Position numbers and translations under genes: made by a program. Positions 32,359 to 41,143 of a stretch of DNA of 64,000 nt are shown here, piece after piece. The notes beneath the pieces are model-generated. The model saw nothing but the letters and a program-made list of their open reading frames with translations, was not told where the DNA came from and ran no database searches. Numbering within the stretch: the first letter of the stretch is position 1; every line of letters begins with the position of its first letter. The DNA is taken from NCBI GenBank assembly GCA_902768435.1, contig CACXLJ010000006.1:1-64000 (forward strand), read 5' to 3'. The DNA is from an uncultured Bacteroidales bacterium. GTDB lineage: Bacteria; Bacteroidota; Bacteroidia; Bacteroidales; Muribaculaceae.

Positions 32359-33801
32359 ATGAACGATTTCTTTGCCCCCGACGGCTGGCTCAACCTCACG
32401 CTGGAACACATCAACGACTTCCTGTGGACCTACATTCTGATAGGCGCGCTCGTGCTGGGCGGCCTCTATTTCACCTGGCGCACACGATTCGTGCAGTTTC
32501 GCATGATTGGCGAGATGGTGCGGCTGTTGGGCGACTCCACTTCAAAAATGGCGACGACCCGACTGAAGACCAAGCAAAAGCACATTTCCTCGTTCCAGGC
32601 CTTTGCCGTGTCGGTTGCCACCCGCGTGGGCACCGGCAACCTCGCCGGCGTCGCCACTGCCATTGCCGTTGGCGGACCGGGAGCCGTTTTCTGGATGTGG
32701 CTCATCGCCCTCATCGGTGCGGCCACCGCCTTCGTTGAGTCTACACTGGCACAGCTCTACAAGCGCAAGGGCGAAGTATCATTTATTGGCGGACCAGCCT
32801 ACTACATACTTCACGGTCTGCACAGCCGCTGGATGGCGGGCCTCTTTGCCGTGCTCATGACGCTCACCTTCGGACTCTCGTACAACTCCATACAGTCCAA
32901 CACCATTTGCGGGGCCATGAGCCAGGCTTTCAACTTCGACCCCATCGTCGTGGGCATCGTGCTCGCCGCAGTGGCGCTAGTCATTGCCTTTGGCGGCATT
33001 CACCGCATTGCTAATGTGAGCAGTGTGGTTGTGCCATTCATGGCCATCAGCTACTTCTTGCTGGCCGTGTTTATCATTGGCACGAACATCGACAAGGTGC
33101 CGCATGTGTTCAAGGTCATCATCGACAGCGCATTCGGCGTGGGTCCATTTGCTGGCGGCGCTATAGGCATTACCATGATGAACGGCATCAAGCGAGGCCT
33201 ATTCAGCAACGAAGCGGGCGAGGGTTCGGCACCCAATGTGGCCGCCACCGCTCACGTGTCGCACCCGGTGAAGCAAGGACTCATTCAGGCTCTGGGCGTG
33301 TTCACCGACACCCTGCTTGTGTGCAGTTGCACCGCCTTCATCATCTTGCTGAGCGGACTCTACAACAATCCCGAACTCAATGGCGTCAATCTCACGCAAT
33401 CCGCCTTGGAGAGCGAGATAGGCAGCGCTGGCAGCACCGTCGTGGCAATCGCAATCTTCTTCTTTGCATTCAGCAGCATCATAGGCAACTACTACTATGG
33501 CGAGGCCAACATCCAGTTCCTCACCCGCAAGCGCTGGGTGCTGCAAGTGTTCCGCATTCTCTCGGGCGGCGTCATGGTCATCTTTGGCGCGTTGGCCAGC
33601 CTCGACCTTGTGTGGAGTCTGGGCGATGTGTGCATGGCTCTGCTCACCGCCTGCAACCTCGTTGCCATCTTCTTCCTGGGCAAGTACGCCTTCAGACTGC
33701 TCAACGACTACCGTGCCCAAAAGCGACAGGGAATCAAGGAGCCCATCTTCAGCCGCGACAAACTGCCCGAAATCGCCCACGACCTCGAGTGCTGGGAATG
33801 A
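32359..33801 (+). CDS. Sodium:alanine/glycine symporter family protein (AGCS)
   Basis: 480 residues with about eleven membrane helices. Family signatures include the early FTWRTRFVQFR, the SVATRVGTGNLAGVATAIAVGGPGA-type segment and the GLFSNEAGEGSAPNVAATA stretch. It imports small neutral amino acids with Na+ in characterised members. The substrate preference here is unknown. It converges on adk; between them are a 7-bp array and a 9-bp array. Confidence 0.92.
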   Translation: MNDFFAPDGWLNLTLEHINDFLWTYILIGALVLGGLYFTWRTRFVQFRMIGEMVRLLGDSTSKMATTRLKTKQKHISSFQAFAVSVATRVGTGNLAGVATAIAVGGPGAVFWMWLIALIGAATAFVESTLAQLYKRKGEVSFIGGPAYYILHGLHSRWMAGLFAVLMTLTFGLSYNSIQSNTICGAMSQAFNFDPIVVGIVLAAVALVIAFGGIHRIANVSSVVVPFMAISYFLLAVFIIGTNIDKVPHVFKVIIDSAFGVGPFAGGAIGITMMNGIKRGLFSNEAGEGSAPNVAATAHVSHPVKQGLIQALGVFTDTLLVCSCTAFIILLSGLYNNPELNGVNLTQSALESEIGSAGSTVVAIAIFFFAFSSIIGNYYYGEANIQFLTRKRWVLQVFRILSGGVMVIFGALASLDLVWSLGDVCMALLTACNLVAIFFLGKYAFRLLNDYRAQKRQGIKEPIFSRDKLPEIAHDLECWE

Positions 33802-33821
33802 AAATCTGAGCTATCGCTCAG

Positions 33822-33870
33822 GGGTGAGAGGTGAGGGGTGAGATGTGAGGGGTGAGATGTGAGGGTTGAG
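33822..33870. repeat. Degenerate 7-bp tandem array (NNGTGAG x 7)
   Basis: GGGTGAG, AGGTGAG, GGGTGAG, ATGTGAG, GGGTGAG, ATGTGAG, GGTTGAG in exact 7-bp steps, starting 21 bp after the symporter stop codon. Confidence 0.85.
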
Positions 33871-33882
33871 GGACAAAAAAAT

Positions 33883-33926
33883 CTCCGAGACTCGGAGACC
33901 TTGGAGATCTCAGAGTGCTCGGAGAA
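33883..33926. repeat. Degenerate 9-bp tandem array (CTCNGAGNN)
   Basis: CTCCGAGA, then CTCGGAGAC, CTTGGAGAT, CTCAGAGTG, CTCGGAGAA. It ends 20 bp from the adk stop codon (33947). The core CTCNGAG is palindromic. The same word appears after rnc at 60656. Confidence 0.8.
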
Positions 33927-33946
33927 CTTTGATAATTCTTAATCAA

Positions 33947-34528
33947 TTAATCACACAGCGGATCGAGCTCGGCACGGATGCGGTCGAACACATCAATGGG
34001 CGTGTCGGTACCCTTAATCATGTGCAGCAGACCTTTCTCGGCATAGTACTCCTTGAGGGGAGCCGTGCTCTTGTGATACACTTTCAGGCGGTCGTTGATC
34101 GTTTCCAGATTGTCGTCGCTGCGGCCACTCTCCTTGCCGCGGAGCAGCAGGCGCTCAACCAGAATCTCTTCGGGCACATCAAGGCCAATCACGGCGCTGA
34201 TGCTCGTGCCGCGCTCAGCCAGCATCTTATCGAGAGCCTCGGCCTGCGCTATGGTGCGGGGGAATCCGTCGAAAATCACGCCGTACTTCGCTTCCTCGGC
34301 ATGTTCGTCGACCACCGATGCCAAAATGCTCGTCATCAGGTCGTCGGGGATGAGCTGGCCCTTGTCGATATAGTCCTTAGCTGTCTTGCCCAGGTCGGTG
34401 CCGCGCTTGATGTTGTCACGCAGCACATCGCCAGTCGAGATGTGAAACAGTTCATAAGTGGTAATGAGCATGTCGCTCTGTGTTCCCTTGCCCGAACCGG
34501 GCGCTCCAAACATTACAATGTTCAACAT
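33947..34528 (-). CDS. adk: Adenylate kinase
   Basis: 193 residues, short-LID form. P-loop GAPGSGKGTQ at 8-17, NMP-binding helix FHISTGDVLRD, DGFPRT near 88, LID region RGKESGRSDDN, which lacks the zinc-binding extension. Balances AMP, ADP and ATP. It follows hpt on the same strand with a 36-bp gap, so the two purine-salvage and energy genes are likely cotranscribed. Confidence 0.96.
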   Translation of the reverse strand: MLNIVMFGAPGSGKGTQSDMLITTYELFHISTGDVLRDNIKRGTDLGKTAKDYIDKGQLIPDDLMTSILASVVDEHAEEAKYGVIFDGFPRTIAQAEALDKMLAERGTSISAVIGLDVPEEILVERLLLRGKESGRSDDNLETINDRLKVYHKSTAPLKEYYAEKGLLHMIKGTDTPIDVFDRIRAELDPLCD

Positions 34529-34564
34529 AACTATCTTCTGTTTTTATAATTGTTGTTATTTCAG

Positions 34565-35110
34565 TTATTTCGTTTCTTTCAGCACCATGATGTCGCGCAG
34601 GTTGCGCACCGCTCCATCAAGGTCTAGACCGTAACCGATGATGAACTTCGACGGAATCTCAAAGCCCACATACTCGGGCGCCACGCTCGCAGTGAGCGAC
34701 GCCGGCTTGAACAGCAGCGACGCCATCTTCACCGACTTGGGACGCCGTGCCTGCAGCACCTCGCGCAGCTTTTGCGCCGTCATGCCCGTGTCAACGATGT
34801 CCTCGATAATTACCACCTCGCGGCCCTCGATGTCCTCGGTCAGGCCCATCTTCTGGGTCACCTCGCCCGTCGAAGCCGTGCCTTCGTACGACTTGAAGCG
34901 GATGAATGTGATTTCGGCCTCAGGCAGTTCCAGTGCCCTGAACAGGTCGGCAGCAAAAATGAAGGCGCCATTCAGCACGCACACAAACAGTGGGTTGGGC
35001 GTCGTCAGGTCGGCCTTGATTTCGCTCGCCACGCGTTCAACCTGCGCCATAATCTCGCTCTCTTTCAAGTAGGGCTCAAATGTCAGCCCGTTTATCGTCA
35101 ACTCGTTCAT
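34565..35110 (-). CDS. hpt: Hypoxanthine phosphoribosyltransferase
   Basis: 181 residues. PRPP motif VVIIEDIVDTGMTAQKL and the family flexible loop FIRFKSYEGTASTGEV are present, plus the C-terminal FIIGYGLDLDG purine-binding region. Salvages hypoxanthine and often guanine. Promoter TAATTTTG at 35143-35136. Upstream gene of the hpt-adk pair. Confidence 0.95.
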   Translation of the reverse strand: MNELTINGLTFEPYLKESEIMAQVERVASEIKADLTTPNPLFVCVLNGAFIFAADLFRALELPEAEITFIRFKSYEGTASTGEVTQKMGLTEDIEGREVVIIEDIVDTGMTAQKLREVLQARRPKSVKMASLLFKPASLTASVAPEYVGFEIPSKFIIGYGLDLDGAVRNLRDIMVLKETK

Positions 35111-35135
35111 CTCGATATGATTTTTTATTGTTGAG

Positions 35136-35143
35136 CAAAATTA
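35136..35143 (-). promoter_or_regulatory. -7 promoter element of hpt-adk
   Basis: CAAAATTA on the plus strand, TAATTTTG leftward, 25 nt before the hpt ATG. Confidence 0.6.
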
Positions 35144-35244
35144 CTAAAGTTTCGGCCATCTGCCAAATCTAATTCACTTTTTATCTACAATTATTTTTTT
35201 AGACCGAATTTCCACATTTTTGAACATCATTGTAAAAAAATATG

Positions 35245-35252
35245 TATATTTG
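35245..35252 (+). promoter_or_regulatory. -7 promoter element of the PH-domain gene
   Basis: TATATTTG, 30 nt before ATG 35283; TTTG at 35219-35222 is 22 bp upstream. Confidence 0.55.
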
Positions 35253-35282
35253 CACAAACTAAAACACTTAACTATTTGAACT

Positions 35283-35741
35283 ATGGGATACATTCAGAGC
35301 CATTTGATGACAGGAGAGAAAATTGTTTATCAAGCCAAGCAGCATGGCATCATCTATACTGGACCATTCCTGGTGGCTTTACTCGCCATTGCAGCCATTT
35401 TTTTGCCAGTCGAACCCTTGGTGATCGTCTGCATTTGCGCTGCCATCCTTATTTTTGCCCTCGCATGGGCCGTTTCCATTTATGGAGGCCGTCAATATGT
35501 CGTCACATCGCATCGACTCATATTCAAGCGTGGCATCATCAACCGAAACTCTTTTGAGCTGCTGCTCAACAAGTGCGAGGGGGTTCAGGTCGACCAGTCG
35601 ATTCTTGGGCGCATGTTAAACTATGGCACTGTGAATGTCACAACCGGCGAGGCCACTAACAAGTATAACTACATCAGCCGCCCGCTCACATTCAGCACCA
35701 AGATTCACGAGCAGATTTTCAATCTTAAAAAATCAGAGTAA
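35283..35741 (+). CDS. Bacterial PH-domain membrane protein
   Basis: 152 residues. Two close membrane helices (about 24-65) are followed by a bacterial pleckstrin-homology (bPH_2/DUF304) domain with YVVTSHRLIFKRGIINRNSFELLLNKCEGVQVDQSILGRML-type strands and a GTVNVTTG turn. Role unknown; related proteins occur in membrane stress functions. Single gene with its own promoter and terminator. Confidence 0.82.
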   Translation: MGYIQSHLMTGEKIVYQAKQHGIIYTGPFLVALLAIAAIFLPVEPLVIVCICAAILIFALAWAVSIYGGRQYVVTSHRLIFKRGIINRNSFELLLNKCEGVQVDQSILGRMLNYGTVNVTTGEATNKYNYISRPLTFSTKIHEQIFNLKKSE

Positions 35742-35764
35742 AACTGATTTAAATCAACAATATT

Positions 35765-35802
35765 ACCGCTGGCAACAACCACTTGCCAGCGGTTTTATTT
35801 TT
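35765..35802 (+). terminator. Intrinsic terminator of the PH-domain gene
   Basis: ACCGCTGGCAA 35765-35775 and TTGCCAGCGGT 35783-35793 form an 11-bp perfect stem, then TTTATTTTT. Confidence 0.88.
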
Positions 35803-35917
35803 CAGCAGTTCTAAAGTCGGTAGGCATTCGCTCATCATCTTCATGCGCTTCCCCTAAAAAACAACAAATCTTTTCCATTTGAGCGAAAAAATATTTTTTT
35901 ATATTCGTGAAAAACCT

Positions 35918-35925
35918 TATTTTTG
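35918..35925 (+). promoter_or_regulatory. -7 promoter element of nnr
   Basis: TATTTTTG, 51 nt before ATG 35977. Confidence 0.5.
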
Positions 35926-35976
35926 TATTTTCAAACGAAAACTCTTTTCTAACCCCTCGAAATACATAATCATAGC

Positions 35977-37512
35977 ATGAAGATATTCACTACCGAAGGA
36001 ATCAGAAGAATTGACGAGCAGACCATTGACGAAGAAAGCATCTCCAGACTCGAACTCATGGAACGCGCTGCCTCGGCTGTTGCTTACGAAATCATGTCGC
36101 GATGGTTGCCGTCAAAGCGCATCGTCATCTTTGCCGGACCTGGCGACAACGGAGGCGACGCCCTAGCCACTGCACGCATGCTCTACGAGCAAGGCTACAG
36201 GCCCGAGGTGTATCTGTTCAACATCAAGTCGTCGCATCTCTCGGCTTGCTGTTCCACCAACCGCGACCTCATACTCAAGATGGAAGGCATCGACTTCATC
36301 GAGATTATCGACACCTTCAACCCGCCCATTCTCGACCACAACGACCTCGTCATCGACGGACTCTTTGGTTCAGGTCTGCGCAGCCCGCTCAAGGGCGGCT
36401 ATCAGGCGCTGGTGCAATATATCAACGATTCCGATGCCTTTGTCGTTTCAATCGATGTGCCTTCGGGCCTCTTTGGCGAGTGGAACCTGGGCAGCGACCC
36501 ACGCAACATCATCCAGGCCGACCTCACCCTCACTTTCCAGTTCAAACGCCTGGCTTTCTTCTTTGCCGAGAACGCCCAGTTTGTGGGCGAGTGCAAGGTG
36601 CTCGACCTCGACTTGAGCGAGAACGCCATCAACAAGACGCCCACCGACTTCTACCTCATCGAGGAGAACGATGTGCGCGACAACCTCAAGCCACACAACC
36701 CCTTCATCAACAAGTATAACAATGGCACCGTCTTTCTCGTTGCCGGCAGTTACGGCATGATGGGAGCAGCCATTCTGGCTGCACGCGGCGCCACAAGGGC
36801 TGGAGCCGGACTGGTCACCGTCCACGCACCGCGCTGCGGATTCGCTCCCCTCTCGGCAGCCGCCCCCGAGGTGCTCTTTGAAGGCGACCGCAACGAGATT
36901 TTCACTACCAACATCGAACTGCATCACAAATATAGCGTGGTGGCCCTCGGCCCCGGCATGGGATTCTCTGACGAGACCCTCGACGCCGTCGACTCCTTCC
37001 TCAAGTCCTACCGCATGCCGTGCATTCTCGATGCCGATGCCCTCAACTGCATCGCATCCAGGCCCATGCTCCTGCGCAGCATTCCCAAGGGCTCCATCCT
37101 CACCCCGCACGATGCCGAGTTTGACCGCCTCTTCGGCCTGCACCACAGCGACGAGGAGCGGCTCAAGAAAGCCATCGATGTGTCGAAACTCTACGAAATC
37201 ACCATCGTGCTTAAGGGGCACTACACCATGACCGTCCGCCCCGACGGAAAGGTCTATATCAACAGCAGCGGCAACCCGGGCATGGCCACCGCTGGCAGTG
37301 GTGATGTGCTCACAGGTGTCATTGCCGCATTCATTGCTCAGGGCTATGCTCCCGATTGGGGCGTGGTGCTCGGCGTCTATGTTCACGGCAAGGCTGGCGA
37401 CATCGCTGTCGAGGAACAAGGAACCTACGGACTCATTGCCGGCGACATCGCCAATCATGTGGGCAAGGCCATCAAACACATCATGCGGCCACAACCCACT
37501 CCGGGCCAATAA
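35977..37512 (+). CDS. nnr: Bifunctional NAD(P)H-hydrate epimerase / ADP-dependent dehydratase
   Basis: 511 residues. The N-terminal YjeF epimerase domain (about 1-220) has the FAGPGDNGGDALATARML motif and VIDGLFGSGLRSPL. The C-terminal ribokinase-like dehydratase domain (about 230-500) has VAGSYGMMGAAILAARGATRAGAG, ALGPGMG, DADALN and the catalytic NPGMATAGSGDVLTG. Repairs damaged NADHX and NADPHX. Stand-alone gene with its own promoter. Confidence 0.95.
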   Translation: MKIFTTEGIRRIDEQTIDEESISRLELMERAASAVAYEIMSRWLPSKRIVIFAGPGDNGGDALATARMLYEQGYRPEVYLFNIKSSHLSACCSTNRDLILKMEGIDFIEIIDTFNPPILDHNDLVIDGLFGSGLRSPLKGGYQALVQYINDSDAFVVSIDVPSGLFGEWNLGSDPRNIIQADLTLTFQFKRLAFFFAENAQFVGECKVLDLDLSENAINKTPTDFYLIEENDVRDNLKPHNPFINKYNNGTVFLVAGSYGMMGAAILAARGATRAGAGLVTVHAPRCGFAPLSAAAPEVLFEGDRNEIFTTNIELHHKYSVVALGPGMGFSDETLDAVDSFLKSYRMPCILDADALNCIASRPMLLRSIPKGSILTPHDAEFDRLFGLHHSDEERLKKAIDVSKLYEITIVLKGHYTMTVRPDGKVYINSSGNPGMATAGSGDVLTGVIAAFIAQGYAPDWGVVLGVYVHGKAGDIAVEEQGTYGLIAGDIANHVGKAIKHIMRPQPTPGQ

Positions 37513-37680
37513 TACCCATTAAACGATTTATAATTCCGTTAAAATTTGTTATTTTTTAAAATTTCATTTTTTATCAGTTTATAAATCAAAACAGTGCCTA
37601 TCCTTTTGATATCGGCACTTAAGCGGCCCTAAAAACGCGCTGGCGTTTGCAACCGTAAATGTTTAAGAACCTTTAGTGGG

Positions 37681-37712
37681 TTTGCACACATATATAAAAA
37701 GAGGTAATTTTG
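37681..37712 (+). promoter_or_regulatory. Promoter of the NlpC/P60 gene with overlapping inverted repeat
   Basis: TTTG 37681-37684, 20 bp, TAATTTTG 37705-37712. An inverted repeat TTTTGTGCAG (37709-37718) / CTGCACAAAA (37745-37754) starts on the -7 element and encloses GGAG/CTCC, so it may act as operator or as an mRNA leader hairpin. Confidence 0.7.
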
Positions 37713-37764
37713 TGCAGAATTTGAATTTTGGAGTTTATGCTCCGCTGCACAAAATTATTTTTTT

Positions 37765-38340
37765 ATGACTATTTCGAAACAACAACACTTTATCCTCAAC
37801 CTGTTTATTGCAATCATAGCATGCGCTACTGCTTTCTCGGCTCAGGCGCAGCGCCTTCAGCGTGATGTTCCACCCCCTCCAGCCAAAAAGAACACTACCG
37901 CTACCGTGCGTGAACAGTTAAGAAACGCTCCCATCAACAACAACAATACCGACAGTCAAGTTAAAGATCTTCTTAGCTTCGCATTCCAGTTCAAGGGCGT
38001 GCCCTACCGCTATGGTCAGGCAAGTCCTCGCGGTTTCGACTGCTCAGGTTTCACTAGCTATGTGTTCAAGAAATTTGGTTTCAGCCTCGACCGCACTTCG
38101 GGCGGACAGGTCAACGATGGCCGTCGCATTGCTCGCAACGAACTCAAACCCGGCGATCTCGTGTTCTTCAACGGTCGTGCGCGCGGCAAGCGTGTGGGTC
38201 ATGTGGGCATCGTGACCGAGGTTAACCAAGATCACTTCAAGTTCATCCATGCCTCGTGCCACCGCGGCATCACCGAGAGCAACTCGACCGAGACCTACTA
38301 CCAGCAGCGTTATGTGGGCGCTTGCCGAGTAATCGAATAA
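37765..38340 (+). CDS. Secreted NlpC/P60 (C40) peptidoglycan hydrolase
   Basis: 191 residues. Signal peptide about 1-28 ending SAQAQ, a low-complexity linker with PPPP and NNNN, and an NlpC/P60 domain from about 68. Catalytic cysteine in RGFDCSGFTSYVF, catalytic histidine in RVGHVGIV, and third residue in FIHASCHRG. Cleaves gamma-D-Glu-diaminopimelate bonds in family members. Its 5' leader carries a notable inverted repeat and it ends at a strong bidirectional terminator. Confidence 0.92.
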   Translation: MTISKQQHFILNLFIAIIACATAFSAQAQRLQRDVPPPPAKKNTTATVREQLRNAPINNNNTDSQVKDLLSFAFQFKGVPYRYGQASPRGFDCSGFTSYVFKKFGFSLDRTSGGQVNDGRRIARNELKPGDLVFFNGRARGKRVGHVGIVTEVNQDHFKFIHASCHRGITESNSTETYYQQRYVGACRVIE

Positions 38341-38376
38341 TAGAACATACAGAATAATTGATATAATAGCAAACTC

Positions 38377-38415
38377 AAAAAGGCATCTTCCCATCAGTGA
38401 GAAGATGCCTTTTTC
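38377..38415. terminator. Bidirectional terminator between NlpC/P60 and the DUF4435 gene
   Basis: AAAAAGGCATCTTC 38377-38390 and GAAGATGCCTTTTT 38401-38414, a 14-bp perfect inverted repeat with A- and T-runs serving both converging genes. Confidence 0.9.
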
Positions 38416-38442
38416 TATATATATATATCTAAATTCGTCAGG

Positions 38443-40053
38443 TCAGGGTTCAGGCGATGTAGGCTCGGGCTCGGCGTGCCGCATCAGCTCGTCGGTCACG
38501 CCAAAACAATCCATCACAGCCTTCCTGATGGCCTTAGCCTCACGGCCACCGCCCTTCAGGATGTGCAGCACTTGCTTGATGTAGTCGTCCTTCTTCGCCA
38601 GGCCACACAGCACAGCCACATTCGAGTCGCCCAATATCATCTTCTGGTTAAACACCTGCAATATCATCGCATAGTTGTTTTCGGCCACATACTGATGGAA
38701 CTGGCGGCACAGTGTCTCATACATGGTGCGCGGGTCAATCTCGTTCACCAGGTCAATCATGTGCTCCTCCAGCGCATTGATGTTGCGGAACTTGCGGTCG
38801 ATGCGCACTTCCACATCGTGCTTCACGCGGTGGCGCACATGCATGAGCGCCTGCTGCTTGAGTTCGGCTGCAAACATCTTCACCACCGTGTGCCGCACCG
38901 AGTTGAACACATCGTCGGGGTTGCGGTGACGCTGCCGCGCCACGGCCTTTATCACCCCCTCGAGCAATAGCATGTTCTCGATTTCAGCCACATTGGGAAC
39001 CATCACCTTCTTTCGGCGCAGATATTCCACCTCCAGGTCGTCGCGGCGGTCACGGTCCACAATGCCCCAGCTGTCCATGTGGTGGAAAGCAGCCAGGTCG
39101 TTGAACGCCCGAACACTCTCTATCACCTTGTTGCAGCTGCCCAGCGGCTTCACCATGTAGTCGGGGAAAATGAGCGGATACAGACGCGAATCGATGCTGT
39201 GCGTCTCGTCGCCCTCAACAAACAGGATGGGCTTGCGGCTACCCAGCAGGTCGAAGTAGAGCGCATCGCTCAGCTGCCGGCTCGTGTCCATCACCTCATA
39301 GTCCCAGGTCTCGTTCGACGGGTCGAAACTCTTCACCCACACGCAGGTGTTGTCGGTGCGGGTCGAAGCAAAGTTCACATCGTGCGTGTTATACACAAAG
39401 GTGCAGTCGGGACGCAGCGCCTCTATCTCGTTCCACAGCGTCACCATAATCGATGGATGGATAAACGACTCAGGATCGTCCACCACGATCATGGCATCGG
39501 GCATGGCATACTGCACAGCACCTATGTAGAAGAGCACCGCCTTCTCGCCGTCGGACAGGCGCAGCGAAGTGTAGGTGTCATCTTGGCCCTCGGTCGAGAA
39601 CATCAGCTTGCCGTTCTCGCGCAGCACCTTGTTTTTCGGGAACACCTCCTGCCACGCCTTCACCGTCACATCGAGCTTGGTCTTGGGAAATTCGGGATTC
39701 TCGCCCATGAGCAAGTGTGCTTTGTAGTTCATCAGCACACGCAACTCATCGTGCAACATGATGTGAAACAGCTTGTCGAATTCCGACGCAGCAAAAATCT
39801 TTACCTCCTCCGACTTAGCATTCAGCTTTTCAAACATCTCGCCAATCGAGCCCTTCAGCACTTTCTTCTCCTCGCTGGGAAACATGGCACGCAACGCCGA
39901 GATGCGATACACCGCGTCTCCGCCCTGCTCCATCAGCTTGCTGCAAAAACGGCTCTTGCCCGACCCGTTAGCGCCAATGAGCGTCAGCTGGCGCACATCG
40001 TGCAGTACATCGGCCTTTTGGCTATTACTCTTGTTTGGCAACTTGATATCCAT
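38443..40053 (-). CDS. ABC-type ATPase fused to DUF4435 TOPRIM-like domain (PARIS/OLD-like)
   Basis: 536 residues. Walker A GANGSGKS at 27-34, ABC signature LSDGEK at 166-171, Walker B MIVVDD at 188-193 with E195, switch His224 in NTHDVNF. The C-terminal half is DUF4435: E280 in ILFVEGDE and D333/D335 in IVDRDRRDD match TOPRIM nuclease residues. This order is that of OLD-family nucleases and of PARIS anti-phage proteins (AriA ATPase plus AriB DUF4435), which sometimes occur fused. The protein is shorter than the sum of AriA and AriB, so assignment to PARIS is tentative. It has its own promoter (40082-40075) and no partner gene. Confidence 0.82.
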   Translation of the reverse strand: MDIKLPNKSNSQKADVLHDVRQLTLIGANGSGKSRFCSKLMEQGGDAVYRISALRAMFPSEEKKVLKGSIGEMFEKLNAKSEEVKIFAASEFDKLFHIMLHDELRVLMNYKAHLLMGENPEFPKTKLDVTVKAWQEVFPKNKVLRENGKLMFSTEGQDDTYTSLRLSDGEKAVLFYIGAVQYAMPDAMIVVDDPESFIHPSIMVTLWNEIEALRPDCTFVYNTHDVNFASTRTDNTCVWVKSFDPSNETWDYEVMDTSRQLSDALYFDLLGSRKPILFVEGDETHSIDSRLYPLIFPDYMVKPLGSCNKVIESVRAFNDLAAFHHMDSWGIVDRDRRDDLEVEYLRRKKVMVPNVAEIENMLLLEGVIKAVARQRHRNPDDVFNSVRHTVVKMFAAELKQQALMHVRHRVKHDVEVRIDRKFRNINALEEHMIDLVNEIDPRTMYETLCRQFHQYVAENNYAMILQVFNQKMILGDSNVAVLCGLAKKDDYIKQVLHILKGGGREAKAIRKAVMDCFGVTDELMRHAEPEPTSPEP

Positions 40054-40074
40054 CGTTTATTAGTTTTTAATCCT

Positions 40075-40082
40075 CAAATTTA
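40075..40082 (-). promoter_or_regulatory. -7 promoter element of the ATPase-DUF4435 gene
   Basis: CAAATTTA on the plus strand, TAAATTTG leftward, 21 nt before the ATG. Confidence 0.55.
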
Positions 40083-40160
40083 GCAATTTTCTTACCCTTT
40101 TCAAAATTTTCATCACCTTATTTCGTTTCCACGCGTTGAAACTCACTTTTCTCGACTTAA

Positions 40161-40192
40161 TTTGCGATTTTTGAAAAATCAAGCTATATTTG
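40161..40192 (+). promoter_or_regulatory. Promoter of the DKNYY lipoprotein gene
   Basis: TTTG 40161-40164, 20 bp, TATATTTG 40185-40192, 29 nt before ATG 40222. It overlaps the longer frame's TTG start and so rules that start out. Confidence 0.75.
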
Positions 40193-40221
40193 CATCCTAC
40201 ATCATTCAAAAACGCCTCATC

Positions 40222-41064
40222 ATGAAACCAACCTCTCTCCTACACTCGCCCACGCGCTGGCTCATGCTCCTGGCCATTGCAGCCCTACTATCGGCCTGCA
40301 GCAAAGACGGCTTCAAAATCGAAAACGGCAAAGTGTATTACACCTACTGGACCTTCAGTTTCGGGCCACAGAGCCGCGAACTGCCCGGGGCCGACCCCGA
40401 AACCTTCAAGAAAGTCAACGACTGGCTCGGCCACGATGCCAGTCATGTGTATTTCAAGTACCGGCTCGCGGAGGGCGCCGACCCTGCCACGCTCGAGGCC
40501 AAGAAATATCCCATGTTCTGCGACAAGAACGACTATTACATCGAGGGCGCACCGCTCCATGTGGCCGATATGAAGCACTTTGAGGTACTGCATCACGACG
40601 ACATGCACATCTGGTCAAAGGACAGCCGCTACGCCTATTACGACAGCGTCCGCATCGAGGTTGCCAACATCAAGCAGTTCAAGGTGGTTCAGTGGCATTA
40701 CGCCACCGATGGCGTGCGCGTCTATGCCTTCGGCAAACTGCTGCCTGAGTCCGACCCCGCCACCTTTGAAGATATTGGCAACTGCTACTACAAGGACAAA
40801 ACTCATGTGTGGTTCCTGGAGCACCTCATCGAGGGCGCCGACCCTGCATCGTTCCAACTGATTGGCCATGGATATGCCAAGGACAAGAACCGCATCTACT
40901 ACGACGAGAAGGTTGTGGAGGATGCCGACTATGCAACTTTCGCCATCGACCAGTATGGCGACCCACGCGACAAGAACGGACGCTTCCACGGAGAGAACCG
41001 ATGGGTCGATAAACCTGCACCAGCCGACGACGCCCCCGAGCCCGAACCAGAACCCCAACCCTAA
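40222..41064 (+). CDS. DKNYY-repeat lipoprotein
   Basis: 280 residues from ATG 40222. The lipoprotein signal ends LLSAC, then repeated units of the DKNYY type (MFCDKNDYYIEGAPLHVADMKHFEVL, YYKDKTHVWFLEHLIEGADPASF, YAKDKNRIYYDEKVVEDADYATF). The C-terminus is a Pro/Glu tail (PEPEPEPQP). The repeats are thought to be beta-rich recognition units; function unknown. Cell-envelope location is predicted from the lipobox. Confidence 0.88.
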   Translation: MKPTSLLHSPTRWLMLLAIAALLSACSKDGFKIENGKVYYTYWTFSFGPQSRELPGADPETFKKVNDWLGHDASHVYFKYRLAEGADPATLEAKKYPMFCDKNDYYIEGAPLHVADMKHFEVLHHDDMHIWSKDSRYAYYDSVRIEVANIKQFKVVQWHYATDGVRVYAFGKLLPESDPATFEDIGNCYYKDKTHVWFLEHLIEGADPASFQLIGHGYAKDKNRIYYDEKVVEDADYATFAIDQYGDPRDKNGRFHGENRWVDKPAPADDAPEPEPEPQP

Positions 41065-41071
41065 CCCCCAC

Positions 41072-41143
41072 CTAGAAAATCTAGAGCATCTAGTAAATCT
41101 AGCCCGACTAGAAAGGCTAATTAGGCCAGCCAGGCTATAGCAT
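41072..41143. repeat. Degenerate 9-bp tandem array (CTAGNNNNN x 8)
   Basis: CTAG at 41072, 41081, 41090, 41099 and 41108, then CTAA 41117, CCAG 41126 and CTAT 41135, all in exact 9-bp steps. It starts 8 bp after the DKNYY stop codon. Confidence 0.9.
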
